The translations under genes and the position numbers were made by a program. A stretch of DNA of 64,000 nucleotides from NCBI RefSeq assembly GCF_000023445.1, contig NC_012881.1, positions 439,501-503,500 on the forward strand. The letters are read 5' to 3'. This DNA is from Maridesulfovibrio salexigens DSM 2638 (GTDB lineage: Bacteria; Desulfobacterota; Desulfovibrionia; Desulfovibrionales; Desulfovibrionaceae). The notes under the pieces were generated by a model. That model searched no databases, was not told the origin of the DNA, and worked only from the letters and a program-made list of their open reading frames with translations. This document shows positions 27,458 to 37,000 of this stretch, piece after piece. Every line of letters begins with the position of its first letter. Position 1 is the first letter of the stretch.

Positions 27458-28081
27458 ATGAATAATCTGGCTGAAAAACATGAAGCGGTTACACCCCAGC
27501 TTGAGTACGGGCGGGTGATTCTGGCTGATGGCGGTGTTGTGGTTGAGACTTCCCTTGGAGAACTTGAGGCGCAGAAGGCGGCCAGTTGTCTGGTCAGTCC
27601 TGAAGCGGGTGATAGTGTGCTTGTGTCTGTGGACACAAAGGGCGGGGTCTGGATTCTATCCGTGCTTGCTCGTGCTGCTGATACTGCTACATCACTAGAA
27701 GTTGATGGCGATGTTACTCTGCGAAGTAAAAATGGAAGTCTGACCATTGCCGCTGACGATGAATTAAACTGCATCAGCGATAAGGCTGCCTTGCATTCCA
27801 ATGAGGTTGAAATTTCAGCTGGCAAGGTTTCGCTTACCTCGCGCTTGTTCAGCAGTAATGTGGAGCGGGTGAAGAAGGTCGCCGGGAATGTGGATGAGGT
27901 CAGCCGGGAGTTTACCCGCCGGGTGGTCAACTATTTCCGCTTCACCAAGGAGCATGAAGATTGTCAGGCCGAATCGCGCAGGCAGTTAGTGGATGAGACC
28001 CTGACCATACAGAGCAAGAATGCCATGATCGTTTCAGAGGAACACGTTAAAATAGACGGTGAACTGATTCATATGGGCTAA
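27458..28081 (+). CDS. DUF3540 domain protein (T6SS adaptor module)
   Basis: A 207-residue protein of the DUF3540 family, which is found next to DUF2169, pentapeptide and DUF4150 genes in T6SS loci. The N-terminal half has an OB-like beta-rich look (YGRVILADGGVVVETSLGEL). The C-terminal half is predicted helical. The start at 27458 is chosen because GGGAGG lies just upstream; the ATG at 27419 has no site. Probably part of the VgrG-tip loading complex. Confidence 0.8.
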   Translation: MNNLAEKHEAVTPQLEYGRVILADGGVVVETSLGELEAQKAASCLVSPEAGDSVLVSVDTKGGVWILSVLARAADTATSLEVDGDVTLRSKNGSLTIAADDELNCISDKAALHSNEVEISAGKVSLTSRLFSSNVERVKKVAGNVDEVSREFTRRVVNYFRFTKEHEDCQAESRRQLVDETLTIQSKNAMIVSEEHVKIDGELIHMG

Positions 28082-28098
28082 AAATCAAGGAGTATCAT

Positions 28099-28503
28099 AT
28101 GTTTGCGCTTACCATGGGAGCAGGGATGGACATGGGCTTCCCGGATGTCTGTCTGACCCCGGCAGGTCCGGTTCCGGTGCCGGTTCCGTATCCGAATATT
28201 GCTGAGTCAGCGACATCGGCCCCGGCAGCATACAACGTGCTTTGCGATTGCATGCCGACCCTTAATCAGGTTTCGCTTGGGCTGGTCAGTGAAGGAGATG
28301 AGCCCGGTGTTGAAATGGGCGTTGTCTCGCATCTGGAGTCCGGTCAGACAGAGTACATTGTCGGCTGTATTACCATCCTTGCGGACGGCATACCCGTGCA
28401 GCGGCTGACCAGCGTGACAGGACAGAACTGCCTTGCGGTTTTACCCAACGCCCCCGGAGTTTGCGCTGTTCCCAGTCAGGTAACGGTTTTGACTCTGGGA
28501 TGA
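28099..28503 (+). CDS. DUF4150 (PAAR-like) spike tip protein
   Basis: A 134-residue DUF4150 protein. The MDMGFPDVCLTPAGPVPVPVPYPNIAES segment region is the family hallmark, and a proline-rich hairpin follows. DUF4150 proteins are PAAR-like and sharpen the VgrG tip. No C-terminal toxin extension is fused, so cargo must be a separate protein. It is 17 bp downstream of the DUF3540 gene, with AAGGAG upstream. It is the only PAAR-type candidate in this cluster. Confidence 0.88.
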   Translation: MFALTMGAGMDMGFPDVCLTPAGPVPVPVPYPNIAESATSAPAAYNVLCDCMPTLNQVSLGLVSEGDEPGVEMGVVSHLESGQTEYIVGCITILADGIPVQRLTSVTGQNCLAVLPNAPGVCAVPSQVTVLTLG

Positions 28504-28570
28504 TGCCTCCAGCGGCTTAAACCCTTTTGCAAAAGGGTTTAAGAATCCCAAAACCTTTTAATAATTTTAG
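28504..28570 (+). repeat. Dispersed hairpin repeat, copy 2 (terminator-like)
   Basis: GCCTCCAGCGGC, then the stem CTTAAACCCTTTT / AAAAGGGTTTAAG at 28516-28543, then AATCCCAAAACCTTTTAAT. Nearly identical in its core to copy 1 and lies directly behind the DUF4150 stop. Confidence 0.75.
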
Positions 28571-28602
28571 TTGATTTTTGTCGTGGAAAACTCGTGGTTA
28601 AT

Positions 28603-28691
28603 AGTGGCGAAGTCCTAATAAAAGTTTTTGAAGTGTCCAGAGAAACTTTTTTCAAAAAGTTTCTTTGGCCCTCGGAGAGCCGCCGGAGGCA
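28603..28691 (+). repeat. Dispersed hairpin repeat, copy 3
   Basis: GTGGCGAAGTCCTAATAAAAG, stem AGAAACTTTTTT/AAAAAGTTTCT (28641-28664), then GCCGCCGGAGGC ending 4 bp before an ATG. The GGAGG inside the repeat serves as the ribosome site of the next gene. Confidence 0.75.
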
Positions 28692-28694
28692 TAT

Positions 28695-29468
28695 ATGTCA
28701 AAAAGCATCTTCATTTCTATTCTTGAAAAAGACGAAGCCAAGGGTAAGGGCCTTTTCCAGACCGTTACCCGCTACGGCCTTGGCGTGAACGGTCATTTCT
28801 GGTCCGACAATCTTGAAAAGATGGAATGGGCCGGCCCCATTGGTGAGATGGACAAGCCGGAAGTCGGCGTCTGGCTGATCAAGGGCGGCAAGGCCAGCTA
28901 TGAGAATCCGGACATCCGTTTTGGACTGGGACTATTGGCAGCGGCAGTGCAGGCTAGGCGCGGTCACGGATTCCCGATCCTGTGCATCTGTGATGACGGC
29001 GACCTTGATTCCGCAACTTTGCCGACCATGCTGCGGGGCGCGGAAGTTGTGGATGAAGCCAAGCTCGGTGCGAAGCTGGCAGCCAAAGCCAATATGCCGA
29101 TCAAAAAAGTTGATACGGAATACCGTTTTGATCTTTACCCTTTGCCGAGTCTGGGGCTGTGGATCGAGGTCGGTCCTGCTCCGGGTCATAAATGGAGTGG
29201 GGCTTTGCTCGGTGTAAGCGATGGCGACATAGCTGCGCACGGCGTAGGTCCTGCCGGACAATTGCCGGATAAATGCGTGCTTAACTATCCCATGAAGGGC
29301 TTGAAAATGGAAATGGGTGGCAAGAATTTCATCGGCTGGGCCGTGAAAAACGAGCTGGGCGAAGATGAATCATATTTTGTAAAAGTAACAGGAACACCGG
29401 ACGCACTTATTTTCGGTGAATTTCCGGACGGCGATGATGCCGAGTTCTATTCTTTAGAATTCAAGTGA
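28695..29468 (+). CDS. Hypothetical protein of the T6SS cluster, possible cargo
   Basis: A 257-residue protein with no signal peptide or membrane helix and no family I recognise. The start at 28695 uses the GGAGG of the preceding repeat. Mixed alpha/beta composition, Gly-rich, acidic C terminus (FPDGDDAEFYSLEFK). It follows the PAAR-like gene and is flanked on both sides by dispersed hairpin repeats, so it may be an exchangeable cassette. Its position is where a T6SS cargo or its chaperone is often found, but no toxin or immunity motif is visible. Confidence 0.7.
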   Translation: MSKSIFISILEKDEAKGKGLFQTVTRYGLGVNGHFWSDNLEKMEWAGPIGEMDKPEVGVWLIKGGKASYENPDIRFGLGLLAAAVQARRGHGFPILCICDDGDLDSATLPTMLRGAEVVDEAKLGAKLAAKANMPIKKVDTEYRFDLYPLPSLGLWIEVGPAPGHKWSGALLGVSDGDIAAHGVGPAGQLPDKCVLNYPMKGLKMEMGGKNFIGWAVKNELGEDESYFVKVTGTPDALIFGEFPDGDDAEFYSLEFK

Positions 29469-29481
29469 AATTCGTTAAGTA

Positions 29482-29552
29482 AAGTGGCGAAGCCTAATAA
29501 ATAAGTTTGGGATTCTTAAACCCTTTTTAAAGGGGTTAAGCCGCCGGAGGCA
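29482..29552 (-). repeat. Dispersed hairpin repeat, copy 4
   Basis: GTGGCGAAGCCTAATAAATA, stem CTTAAACCCCTTT-like at 29514-29539, then GCCGCCGGAGGC. It lies between two convergent genes (257-residue ORF and the TssB-TssC fusion) and could terminate both. Confidence 0.75.
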
Positions 29553-29586
29553 TACTCGTTCATCAAAAAGCGCGAAGCGCACCAAA

Positions 29587-31041
29587 TCACCAATTAAATC
29601 CAAAGCTAATGGGTGCATTCCCGGGCAGGATTTCCGCGCCCGGAGTAATGGAAATCTCAAGGGGAATCGTCTCGCCGGACGGTTCTCCTTTTTTGATGCT
29701 CAAATCCTGCGGTTGCGGATATCCCTGCTGCTGGAGGAACAGTGCAATTGCTTCGGTTAATTGCGATTCAATGTCGCTGAATTCTTTGCGCTTTGCCGTT
29801 GATAATAGAATCAGAAAATGAATCAATCCTGAAAGATAGAACCGCAGATTTGCCGGACCACCGTCTATGGTTGTTGCGCCGATTAGAAAAGCCTGATCGC
29901 CGTTAAAGGCGAGGACGTTTATGCCAGCCTGTCGGAAATCCTTGATTCGTTCTGTTCCTAGGGGCGGATTGATCGGTGCAGGTCTTGGGCCTTCGGCAAG
30001 GGGTAATCCGTCCAGCCGAGTGCTGGAATGGTCTGCAAAAAGGGTGGACCTGCCGTGTTCGGAAAGGCTGCGGGTGCAGAGGGCTGCTGCGCCCCATACG
30101 GAGTTAGTCCAGAGTGGCCCCCGTTCGGAAAGGGACGTTTGTTCAAATCCGGCTTCAGGTGAGTGCATGGTCCTGCCCATGATGGTTCCGGCACAACCGA
30201 TTATCCATCCGGCGGAAGGCTGCGGGCGCAGAGTTTTCCAGCGTCCGTATTCCGCGCCTTCCAGCAGGGTTGGGATGAAGGGCAGTTTGTCTGCTTCGGC
30301 CCAGTTTTCCAGCTCAAGGAATTTCGGCCCGAAAGCCACCATTGCCGGGGCGATCATGGATTCCGCAAAATCCATGATCCGTTCCAGAATTTCCATTGAC
30401 CGTGGCGAATTGTTCAGGCTGTGATCGACCAGAATTAACTCCGGTGGGGAATCAGCAAGCTCCTGCTCCAGTTTATCCAGAACTGGAATCAGGTTGTTCT
30501 CGGAAATGGGGACGAGCATGAATTCAACACTGACCTTGCTGCCGGAAGGAACCTGCCGGGACAGCAATTCCAGACCGCGCCATGGGGACTCCATTTTTCT
30601 GAAAACTGAATCAGCGAAAACTGCTTGCAACAGTTCGCTTTTGGGGCGTTCGTGTCGACTGGACGTGGCTGTGGGGTGATCGTTCTGTCCGCTGTTGACC
30701 ATGGAAAGGATGTCATCAAGAACGGCGGAACTTCTGGGAGTGGGCGTTGTTTGTTTTGAAGGGGGTGAGTCTTCTGCCATCTGGCTGGTGATATTTTTAA
30801 ATTCCGGGGTTCGGCTGATATTCTTGGGCCTGAAATCCGCCATTCTGCTGATGGAAATATTGATGGATGCAGCGGGGAAATGGTTGCGGTCCAGAGAGAT
30901 ATCAAGACTGGGGTTAATCTCAGCCAGAGCTTGGTCTATGGAAGATGGATCGGCCTTTATGCGCGGGGGATTGTCTGTTGCCAGAGTCGGGGAAAAGGGG
31001 GCCAGCATTAATAATTTGAAAGACGGAAGCTCGATATGCAT
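29587..31041 (-). CDS. Divergent TssB-TssC fusion protein (sheath-like paralogue)
   Basis: A 484-residue protein. Residues ~1-95 align by eye with TssB of this cluster (LLMLAPFSP with LLVVGDFTQ; ISISRMADFRPKNIS with LKFESLKDFDPDRII). A polar Ser/Thr/Pro linker follows (~95-120). Residues ~125-484 align with TssC (FRKMESPWRGLELLSRQ with FQKMESSWRSLKFLIDR; a matching fixed order to the C terminus). It lacks the long middle insertions and is more diverged than the true tssB/tssC at 11644-13620. It is the only minus-strand gene in the T6SS locus. The ATG at 31041 has GAGGT upstream, better than the ATG at 31068. Possible roles: sheath cap, regulator, or relic still under selection. Confidence 0.8.
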   Translation of the reverse strand: MHIELPSFKLLMLAPFSPTLATDNPPRIKADPSSIDQALAEINPSLDISLDRNHFPAASINISISRMADFRPKNISRTPEFKNITSQMAEDSPPSKQTTPTPRSSAVLDDILSMVNSGQNDHPTATSSRHERPKSELLQAVFADSVFRKMESPWRGLELLSRQVPSGSKVSVEFMLVPISENNLIPVLDKLEQELADSPPELILVDHSLNNSPRSMEILERIMDFAESMIAPAMVAFGPKFLELENWAEADKLPFIPTLLEGAEYGRWKTLRPQPSAGWIIGCAGTIMGRTMHSPEAGFEQTSLSERGPLWTNSVWGAAALCTRSLSEHGRSTLFADHSSTRLDGLPLAEGPRPAPINPPLGTERIKDFRQAGINVLAFNGDQAFLIGATTIDGGPANLRFYLSGLIHFLILLSTAKRKEFSDIESQLTEAIALFLQQQGYPQPQDLSIKKGEPSGETIPLEISITPGAEILPGNAPISFGFNW

Positions 31042-31238
31042 GAAGACCTCACTGCGGTTATATTGCAAACAGGAATCGAAGCCATATTAACGCAGATTAC
31101 GCTTCGGGGGCAATAAGGTGTTTTGCTTTTGTGCTTAAATTGCATCTGTCATCGACATAAAGTTATTTTACGTGTAAATTGCTGTTAAGTACTGAATTCT
31201 CTTTTGGTGGCTCCAACTATGCAATCGGAGGGCGGATT

Positions 31239-31811
31239 GTGCGCGGCAGATTATTGATACTCCTGTTACTCCTGCTAGTGGCTGTTTGCAGTTGCGGTGG
31301 CAAACAAAAGCCGGTTAACCCGACAACTGTGACCACTCCGGCTTCAAGTCCGGATCAGATGAAGTGGACTTACCAGATCAATGCCATTTCCTTTAAGCTG
31401 GGTGTGGATAAGAATCTCAATGAATATGATGATGCTCCACATACCTTGCTGCTCTGTTTTTATCAGCTTTCAAATCTAAGTAAATTCAATGAATTGGCAG
31501 GCACTTCCACCGGTGTGGAAAAGATGCTCAATTGCACCAGCTTTGACCAGAGTGTTACGCAGGTCAAACGTGAGTTTGTACAGCCGGGACGCAATTCGAC
31601 CATCACCATGGACCGTGCCGAGGGTACCAAGTTCGTGGGTGTGGTTGCCGGATATTATGATTTACAGGGCAAGGCTTCACGCACTTGGCAGATTCCCATG
31701 GATGTGAGTGAGACGGGCATGCTTTGGTGGGGAGATACCTGGTACGCCCCTGCCAAGCTGGATGCAATGATCATTCTCGGACCCCATGAAATTCAAAAGG
31801 TGGGGGAGTAG
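31239..31811 (+). CDS. tssJ: T6SS outer-membrane lipoprotein TssJ
   Basis: A 190-residue lipoprotein. The N terminus has a hydrophobic stretch ending in a lipobox V-C-S-C followed by GG. The mature part is a transthyretin-like beta sandwich typical of TssJ/VasD, which anchors TssM to the outer membrane. Start set at GTG (31239) with GGAGGG 7 nt upstream; the ATG at 31179 would put 20 polar residues before the signal peptide. The 197-bp gap shared with the divergent TssB-TssC fusion (31042-31238) should carry promoters for both; I could not assign a clear one. Confidence 0.88.
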   Translation: MRGRLLILLLLLLVAVCSCGGKQKPVNPTTVTTPASSPDQMKWTYQINAISFKLGVDKNLNEYDDAPHTLLLCFYQLSNLSKFNELAGTSTGVEKMLNCTSFDQSVTQVKREFVQPGRNSTITMDRAEGTKFVGVVAGYYDLQGKASRTWQIPMDVSETGMLWWGDTWYAPAKLDAMIILGPHEIQKVGE

Positions 31812-31814
31812 GAT

Positions 31815-33194
31815 ATGCATGCAGATAAGCCATTGTTCTGGCATCAGGGACTGTTCCTGCAACCCCAGCATTTCCAGCTTTCGGACCTGCATCAGCTGCA
31901 TCGTTTCCGGGCTATGCGCCAGTACGGATTGCCGTATTTCTGGGGGGTCTCCGGGTTAAAAGTCCGTGAGGGTGCCCTTGAACGCAAAAAATTTGAAGTT
32001 ACTGAAATTGAAGTCTTCTTTGATGATGGTAATCTTGTGACCTTTCCGGGCAATGCCCATATTGAACCCCGTTCCTTTGAGGACGCATGGGAAGAGGGCG
32101 GAAAGCCTTTCACTGTCTATCTGGGGCTGCGCAAGTGGAATCCGGAAGGCGGCAATGTTGCGCAGGTTGAAGATACCGCCGCTTCGGTGAATACTATGTA
32201 CGCAGTTTCCCCGGATCCGGTTGAACAACCGGACCTGCTGGGCAGCGGGCCTGCGGCCCAGATCAAGCCCATGCGCTATGTTTTGCGTTTATTCTGGGAA
32301 AATGAACTGGATGATCTGGGGGCCTACAACATTATTCCCTTGGCCCGTTTGGAGCGTGATGTTCAGGAAGTGTGCCTTGATGAAAGCTTTGTTCCTCCTT
32401 GCATCACCCTGAGTGCTTCAAGATGGCTGCGCCATGTTTTCAGTGACATCAGTGATCAGGTTGCTTCGCGTTGCCGCAGGCTGGAACAGTATAAGAATCC
32501 TGCCGGACTCGGGTCCGGTGATCTTGATTTTACTTCCACCGTTTTCCTGCTGGTTTTGCGTACCTTGAACCGTTACGCCCCGCAGCTGGATCATTTTGCT
32601 GCGGCTCCGCATATCCATCCGTGGCACGCTTATGGGCTGCTGCGGCAGATTATCGGGGAGCTGTCATCATTCTCACGGGAAATGTCCGCTCTTGGGGAAG
32701 GCCCTGACGGAAAGAAGGTCCTGCCCGATTACGACCATGAAAATATTGGGCCCTGTTTTGAAAAGGCTCGCGAGATTATCACAAATATTTTGGACAGCCT
32801 GACTGCCGGACCGGAATTCATGAGCCAGTTCGTGTTCAGTGATCCTTACTTCACCGTGGAATTGCCGGAACGTGCCTTTGTTGCCGGGAACAGCTTCTGG
32901 CTGCTGATAAAGACCGAGAATCCGGAACAGGCTTTGCCGGAACTCATGAATATCGCCAAGCTTTCCGCAACCCACGGCATGAGTAATCTGCTGGCCCGAG
33001 CGGTACAGGGTATAGGCATGGTTCATATGGAAAATCTGCCTCCCGGATTGCCTAGGTCCAAGGATGCCCTGTGCTTCCGCATTGATACCGAATCCCCGCA
33101 TTGGGAGGACGTGGTCCGTTCAGGAAGTCTTTCTCTTTATTGGGATAGCGCGCCCAGTGACCTTGCGGTCTATATAGCCGCCATGAGGGGATAG
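31815..33194 (+). CDS. tssK: T6SS baseplate-membrane connector TssK
   Basis: A 459-residue TssK/VasE/ImpJ protein. The early motif FWHQGLFLQPQHFQ is a family signature. It trimerises and links the baseplate wedges to TssL/TssM at the inner membrane. It starts 3 bp after tssJ. Confidence 0.96.
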   Translation: MHADKPLFWHQGLFLQPQHFQLSDLHQLHRFRAMRQYGLPYFWGVSGLKVREGALERKKFEVTEIEVFFDDGNLVTFPGNAHIEPRSFEDAWEEGGKPFTVYLGLRKWNPEGGNVAQVEDTAASVNTMYAVSPDPVEQPDLLGSGPAAQIKPMRYVLRLFWENELDDLGAYNIIPLARLERDVQEVCLDESFVPPCITLSASRWLRHVFSDISDQVASRCRRLEQYKNPAGLGSGDLDFTSTVFLLVLRTLNRYAPQLDHFAAAPHIHPWHAYGLLRQIIGELSSFSREMSALGEGPDGKKVLPDYDHENIGPCFEKAREIITNILDSLTAGPEFMSQFVFSDPYFTVELPERAFVAGNSFWLLIKTENPEQALPELMNIAKLSATHGMSNLLARAVQGIGMVHMENLPPGLPRSKDALCFRIDTESPHWEDVVRSGSLSLYWDSAPSDLAVYIAAMRG

Positions 33195-33262
33195 GTGATG
33201 AATCTTACTGGTTGTTTATATTTTAAAATTCAAAATACAAAATTATTTTAGGGGATTATTCC

Positions 33263-33988
33263 ATGCATCTCTCTGATTGCTTCCTCGAACTCTTCACCTA
33301 CATAAGGCTATTGACCGAATCTGCGGAAATGGCTGGCGCTGAGTATGAGCAGGTGCGTGATGATGTGAGGACGCTGATCACCCGCATGGATGACCGTAGC
33401 GATCTAGTGGGGGTACCGGAAGATCTTTACAACGATGCACGTTTTGCGGTTTTTGCCTGGGCCGATGAAGCTGTGCTGATTTCGAAATGGGCCGGGGTGC
33501 GTGATTGGCTTAAACATCCTTTGCAGCGCGAGTTTTACGGAACAGCCAATGCGGGCGAGGAATTCTTTGAGCGACTGGATAAGCTTTTCAACCGCAACAA
33601 CGGTCCGGTGGATCAAAGCCTTTTTGCTGATATGGAAAAGGAAGGTCAACCGGTCAATGACAATGGATTGTCCGAAGTTCTGGAAGTTTACGCCCTCTGC
33701 CTCTCCTTAGGTTTTACCGGGAAGTATTTCAGTGAATCCGGGGAAGAGCGTTTGGAAGAGCTGCACCGGGAGTGCGTGGCCCGCATACCCGGAAGTGAAA
33801 AGGGGAGCGGTCCGTTTTTTCCACAATCTTACGGGACAGGTGAGGCTGCGCCGCGAAAATGCTGTTACGGGCGCATTTTTGATCCTGTTTCCCTGATCTT
33901 TTTTATCCTGCCTGTGCTTGTAGTTGGCGGGATGTACTTTGCTTACAAGGTTCTGCTTGAGCAGAGCTTAAAGCTCTGGTTCGGTTAG
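33263..33988 (+). CDS. tssL: T6SS inner-membrane protein TssL (DotU-like)
   Basis: A 241-residue TssL with a cytoplasmic helical DotU domain (~1-200; LYNDARFAVFAWADEAVL is typical) and one C-terminal transmembrane helix (~210-232). There is no periplasmic OmpA-like peptidoglycan-binding domain, so anchoring to the cell wall must come from another protein. The 68-bp AT-rich gap after tssK is unusually wide for this cluster. GGGGA precedes the ATG. Confidence 0.94.
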   Translation: MHLSDCFLELFTYIRLLTESAEMAGAEYEQVRDDVRTLITRMDDRSDLVGVPEDLYNDARFAVFAWADEAVLISKWAGVRDWLKHPLQREFYGTANAGEEFFERLDKLFNRNNGPVDQSLFADMEKEGQPVNDNGLSEVLEVYALCLSLGFTGKYFSESGEERLEELHRECVARIPGSEKGSGPFFPQSYGTGEAAPRKCCYGRIFDPVSLIFFILPVLVVGGMYFAYKVLLEQSLKLWFG

Positions 33989-34081
33989 TGTTGGGGCTTT
34001 AATAGAGTGTTTTGATTTCAATAAATATGAAATAATTTGAGGGTATGGCACTAGATTTCAAAGGGGTGAAAAGGCCAAAGC

Positions 34082-37000
34082 ATGAAGAAATTTCTACTCA
34101 ATCTGCTCAAGATCATCTTTATTGTGCTGCTTTTTGTGCTGGCGGCAGTAGCCTCCTATGCCCTTGTTACTTATATGGGCTGGCCGTGGTGGGCCGGAGC
34201 TTGTCTTTTCGGCGGGGTGATCGGGCTGGTTGCAGCTTTCTTTTTCATCCGCAAATGGATGTTGCGCAGGCGGGAGAAGAAGTTTGTAAAACGCATTGTG
34301 GATCAGGATGATTCGGCCATTGCCGCCGCCCCGCTGCATGAGCGTTCCCGCTTGCAGGAACTTCAGACCCGCTGGACTGAGGCTGTGCAACTGCTCCAGA
34401 ATTCGGAACTGCGCAGGCATGGCAACCCCTTGTACGCTCTGCCGTGGTTTATGGTTTTCGGTGAATCTGATTCCGGTAAGAGCACTGCGGTCGCCAGCAG
34501 CAGGCTGACCTCTATTCTTTCAGATGTAGGGCCTACTCCCGGAGTTTCCGCTACACGCAATTGTGACTGGTGGTTTTTTGAAGAGGCGGTCATCCTTGAT
34601 ACTGCCGGACGTTACGCCATTCCCATTGATGAATCACGGGATAAGGAAGAGTGGGAGAAATTCCTGACACTGCTGGTCAAATACCGCAAACGTGAGCCTC
34701 TCAACGGGTTGATCATCACTCTGCCTGCCGACCGTCTGCAATCCGGAGATGAAGACAGTCTGAACGAATACGGGCGCAGTCTGCGGCGGCGGGTCAATGA
34801 ACTTATGCGCGTGCTGGGTGTGCGTTTTCCTGTCTACGTATTGCTGACCAAGATGGATCTTGTTTTCGGGCTCAAAGGGCTGACTGAGGTTCTTCCTGAT
34901 GAGGCCCGTTCGCAAGCAATGGGCATGGTAAATGAGTCCATGACTTCCGACCCCGAAGAATTTGTGGATACTGCTGTTTCCGGTGTTATCGAACGTCTGC
35001 GTGCTCTGCGTATGACCCTGTTGGATCGGGAGAACAGCTTTGATCCCGCTTTCCTGCTCTTTGCCGAGGAACTGGACCGTTTACGCCCGCGCATCCGGGC
35101 TTTTGCGGACGGTGTGTTCGAGGAGAATCCCTATCAGGAGCAACCGCTGTTCCGGGGAATTTATTTTTCCAGCGGCGAACAGAGCGGTGAGCAGAGTTCC
35201 GCTTTTCTGGACAGTCTTCCTTCTTTGCAGAACGTTGAAACAAAGCTTCCGGGCACTCGTCAGGGTTTGTTCCTGCACGACTTCTTTTCCAAGGTCCTGA
35301 CCCGTGACCGCAATTTGTTTACCCCCATAATTGAATTCCTCAAATGGAAGCTGCTCACCCGCAATATGGGAATGCTGGTCTGGTTGTTGTTGCTGTTTTT
35401 CGTTTGCGGCCTGTTCAGCATGTCCTTTTTGGGCAACCGTCGTGCTCTGGATGATCTTTTTACCGCCTTCCCGAAACCACCAGAGTTCTCTGAAAAGATT
35501 GATGAATGTGTTGTAGAGATGGAAGGTTTCCGTCAGAAAATAGTGCATTTGCACGATTTGAATTCAAACTGGTGGGTTCCGCGTATGGGGCTTGATGTCA
35601 GCCTTGAAGCGGAGCAGAAGGTCCGCAAACTTTATGTTGAAAAGTTTGAATCTGCATTGCTGAAACCTGTGGATACTCAGTTGTCACGAACAATTGAAAG
35701 CTTGCATGCCGGTTCTTCGGAGCAGGAAGTCAGTGATTTCGTCAAGTTGCTCGGCTGGCGCATTGATCTGCTCGATAATCGGATTGAAGGCGGAAAAGTA
35801 AAGCCCTTGGCTCCGTACGAACTACCTTCCGGTCAGGCCATGTCTATGGCTGTTCCGGGGTTCGAGTCGGACCTGATGAAGTATTATGGGCAAACTTATA
35901 GTTCATATCTTGATTGGATTGAAAATGATGAAGGGTTAAAAGAGCAAAGGCTGCTCTTGCAGGCACGTCTGGGTAAAGTCTTCAGTCTTAAGGGATCGGA
36001 TTTTAAGTGGCTGGTGGATTGGGTTGATTCCAATCCTGAAGTGCAGCCGGTGACCCTGCGCGATTTTTGGGGCGGGCCGCGACTGCATTTTGAAAACGAG
36101 GTCCATGTTCCCCCTGCTTACACGACCACCGGACACAAGATGCTTACTGATTTCCTTGGGGAATTACGCAGGGCAATGCCGGATAATACGGATTTCGCAC
36201 AACGAGAAAAGGATTTCTGGAATTGGTATGCAGAGCAATTCTACCGCTCATGGTATTCTTTTTCCGAGCATTTTACCGAAGGTGAGCGTCAGTTGCTGAC
36301 TAAAGATGATTACAGCAGCATGGCTCATACTATGGCTAATGCCGACAACCCTTACTTCAAGCTGCTAGGCAGGATGAAAGAGGAATTTTCGGTAATAAAG
36401 GGATTGGGAACTGCCCCGGATTGGATTGCTGATCTTTTTGATTTCAACATTGTGCTGACCCAGTACAAGGCCATGAAAGCCAAGGGTGTAGAAGAATCTT
36501 CCCAGAAGGCAGAGGAGTCCCTGCGTAAAATCATGGCGGATCTGGGCGGCAAGATGGCTGAAAATATTGAGGCCCGTATTGAGGGAGCCAAACAGCTCGA
36601 TGAGTACATGCAGGTGTTGCATGATCTGGCCGGGTTTACCACCAGTCAGGAAACAGCCTTTAAGAGTGCGGCTGCTCTTTATCCTGCTACCGGACAGAGT
36701 TCTGAAGGCAGCGGGGCGGAGAGCAAGTCTGCCGGAGCAGTGAAGAAGAATCCTGTGGACGGAGCTACCAGAGCTATGGCCGCTTTGCGCACCCGCATGC
36801 GTAGTGGAGGGCAGGGCACCCATATGTTTTGGAATCTTGTGGCCGGACCGCTGGAGTTCATGGTCTACGTGATCACCATGGAAGCTTCCTGCGAATTGCA
36901 GCAGCTTTGGGAAGGCAAAGTGCTGGCTGAAACGGCCCACGTACCTTCGGACAAGCTGCGGACCACTTTGTTCGGCAAAAGCGGAATTGTTAATAAGTTT

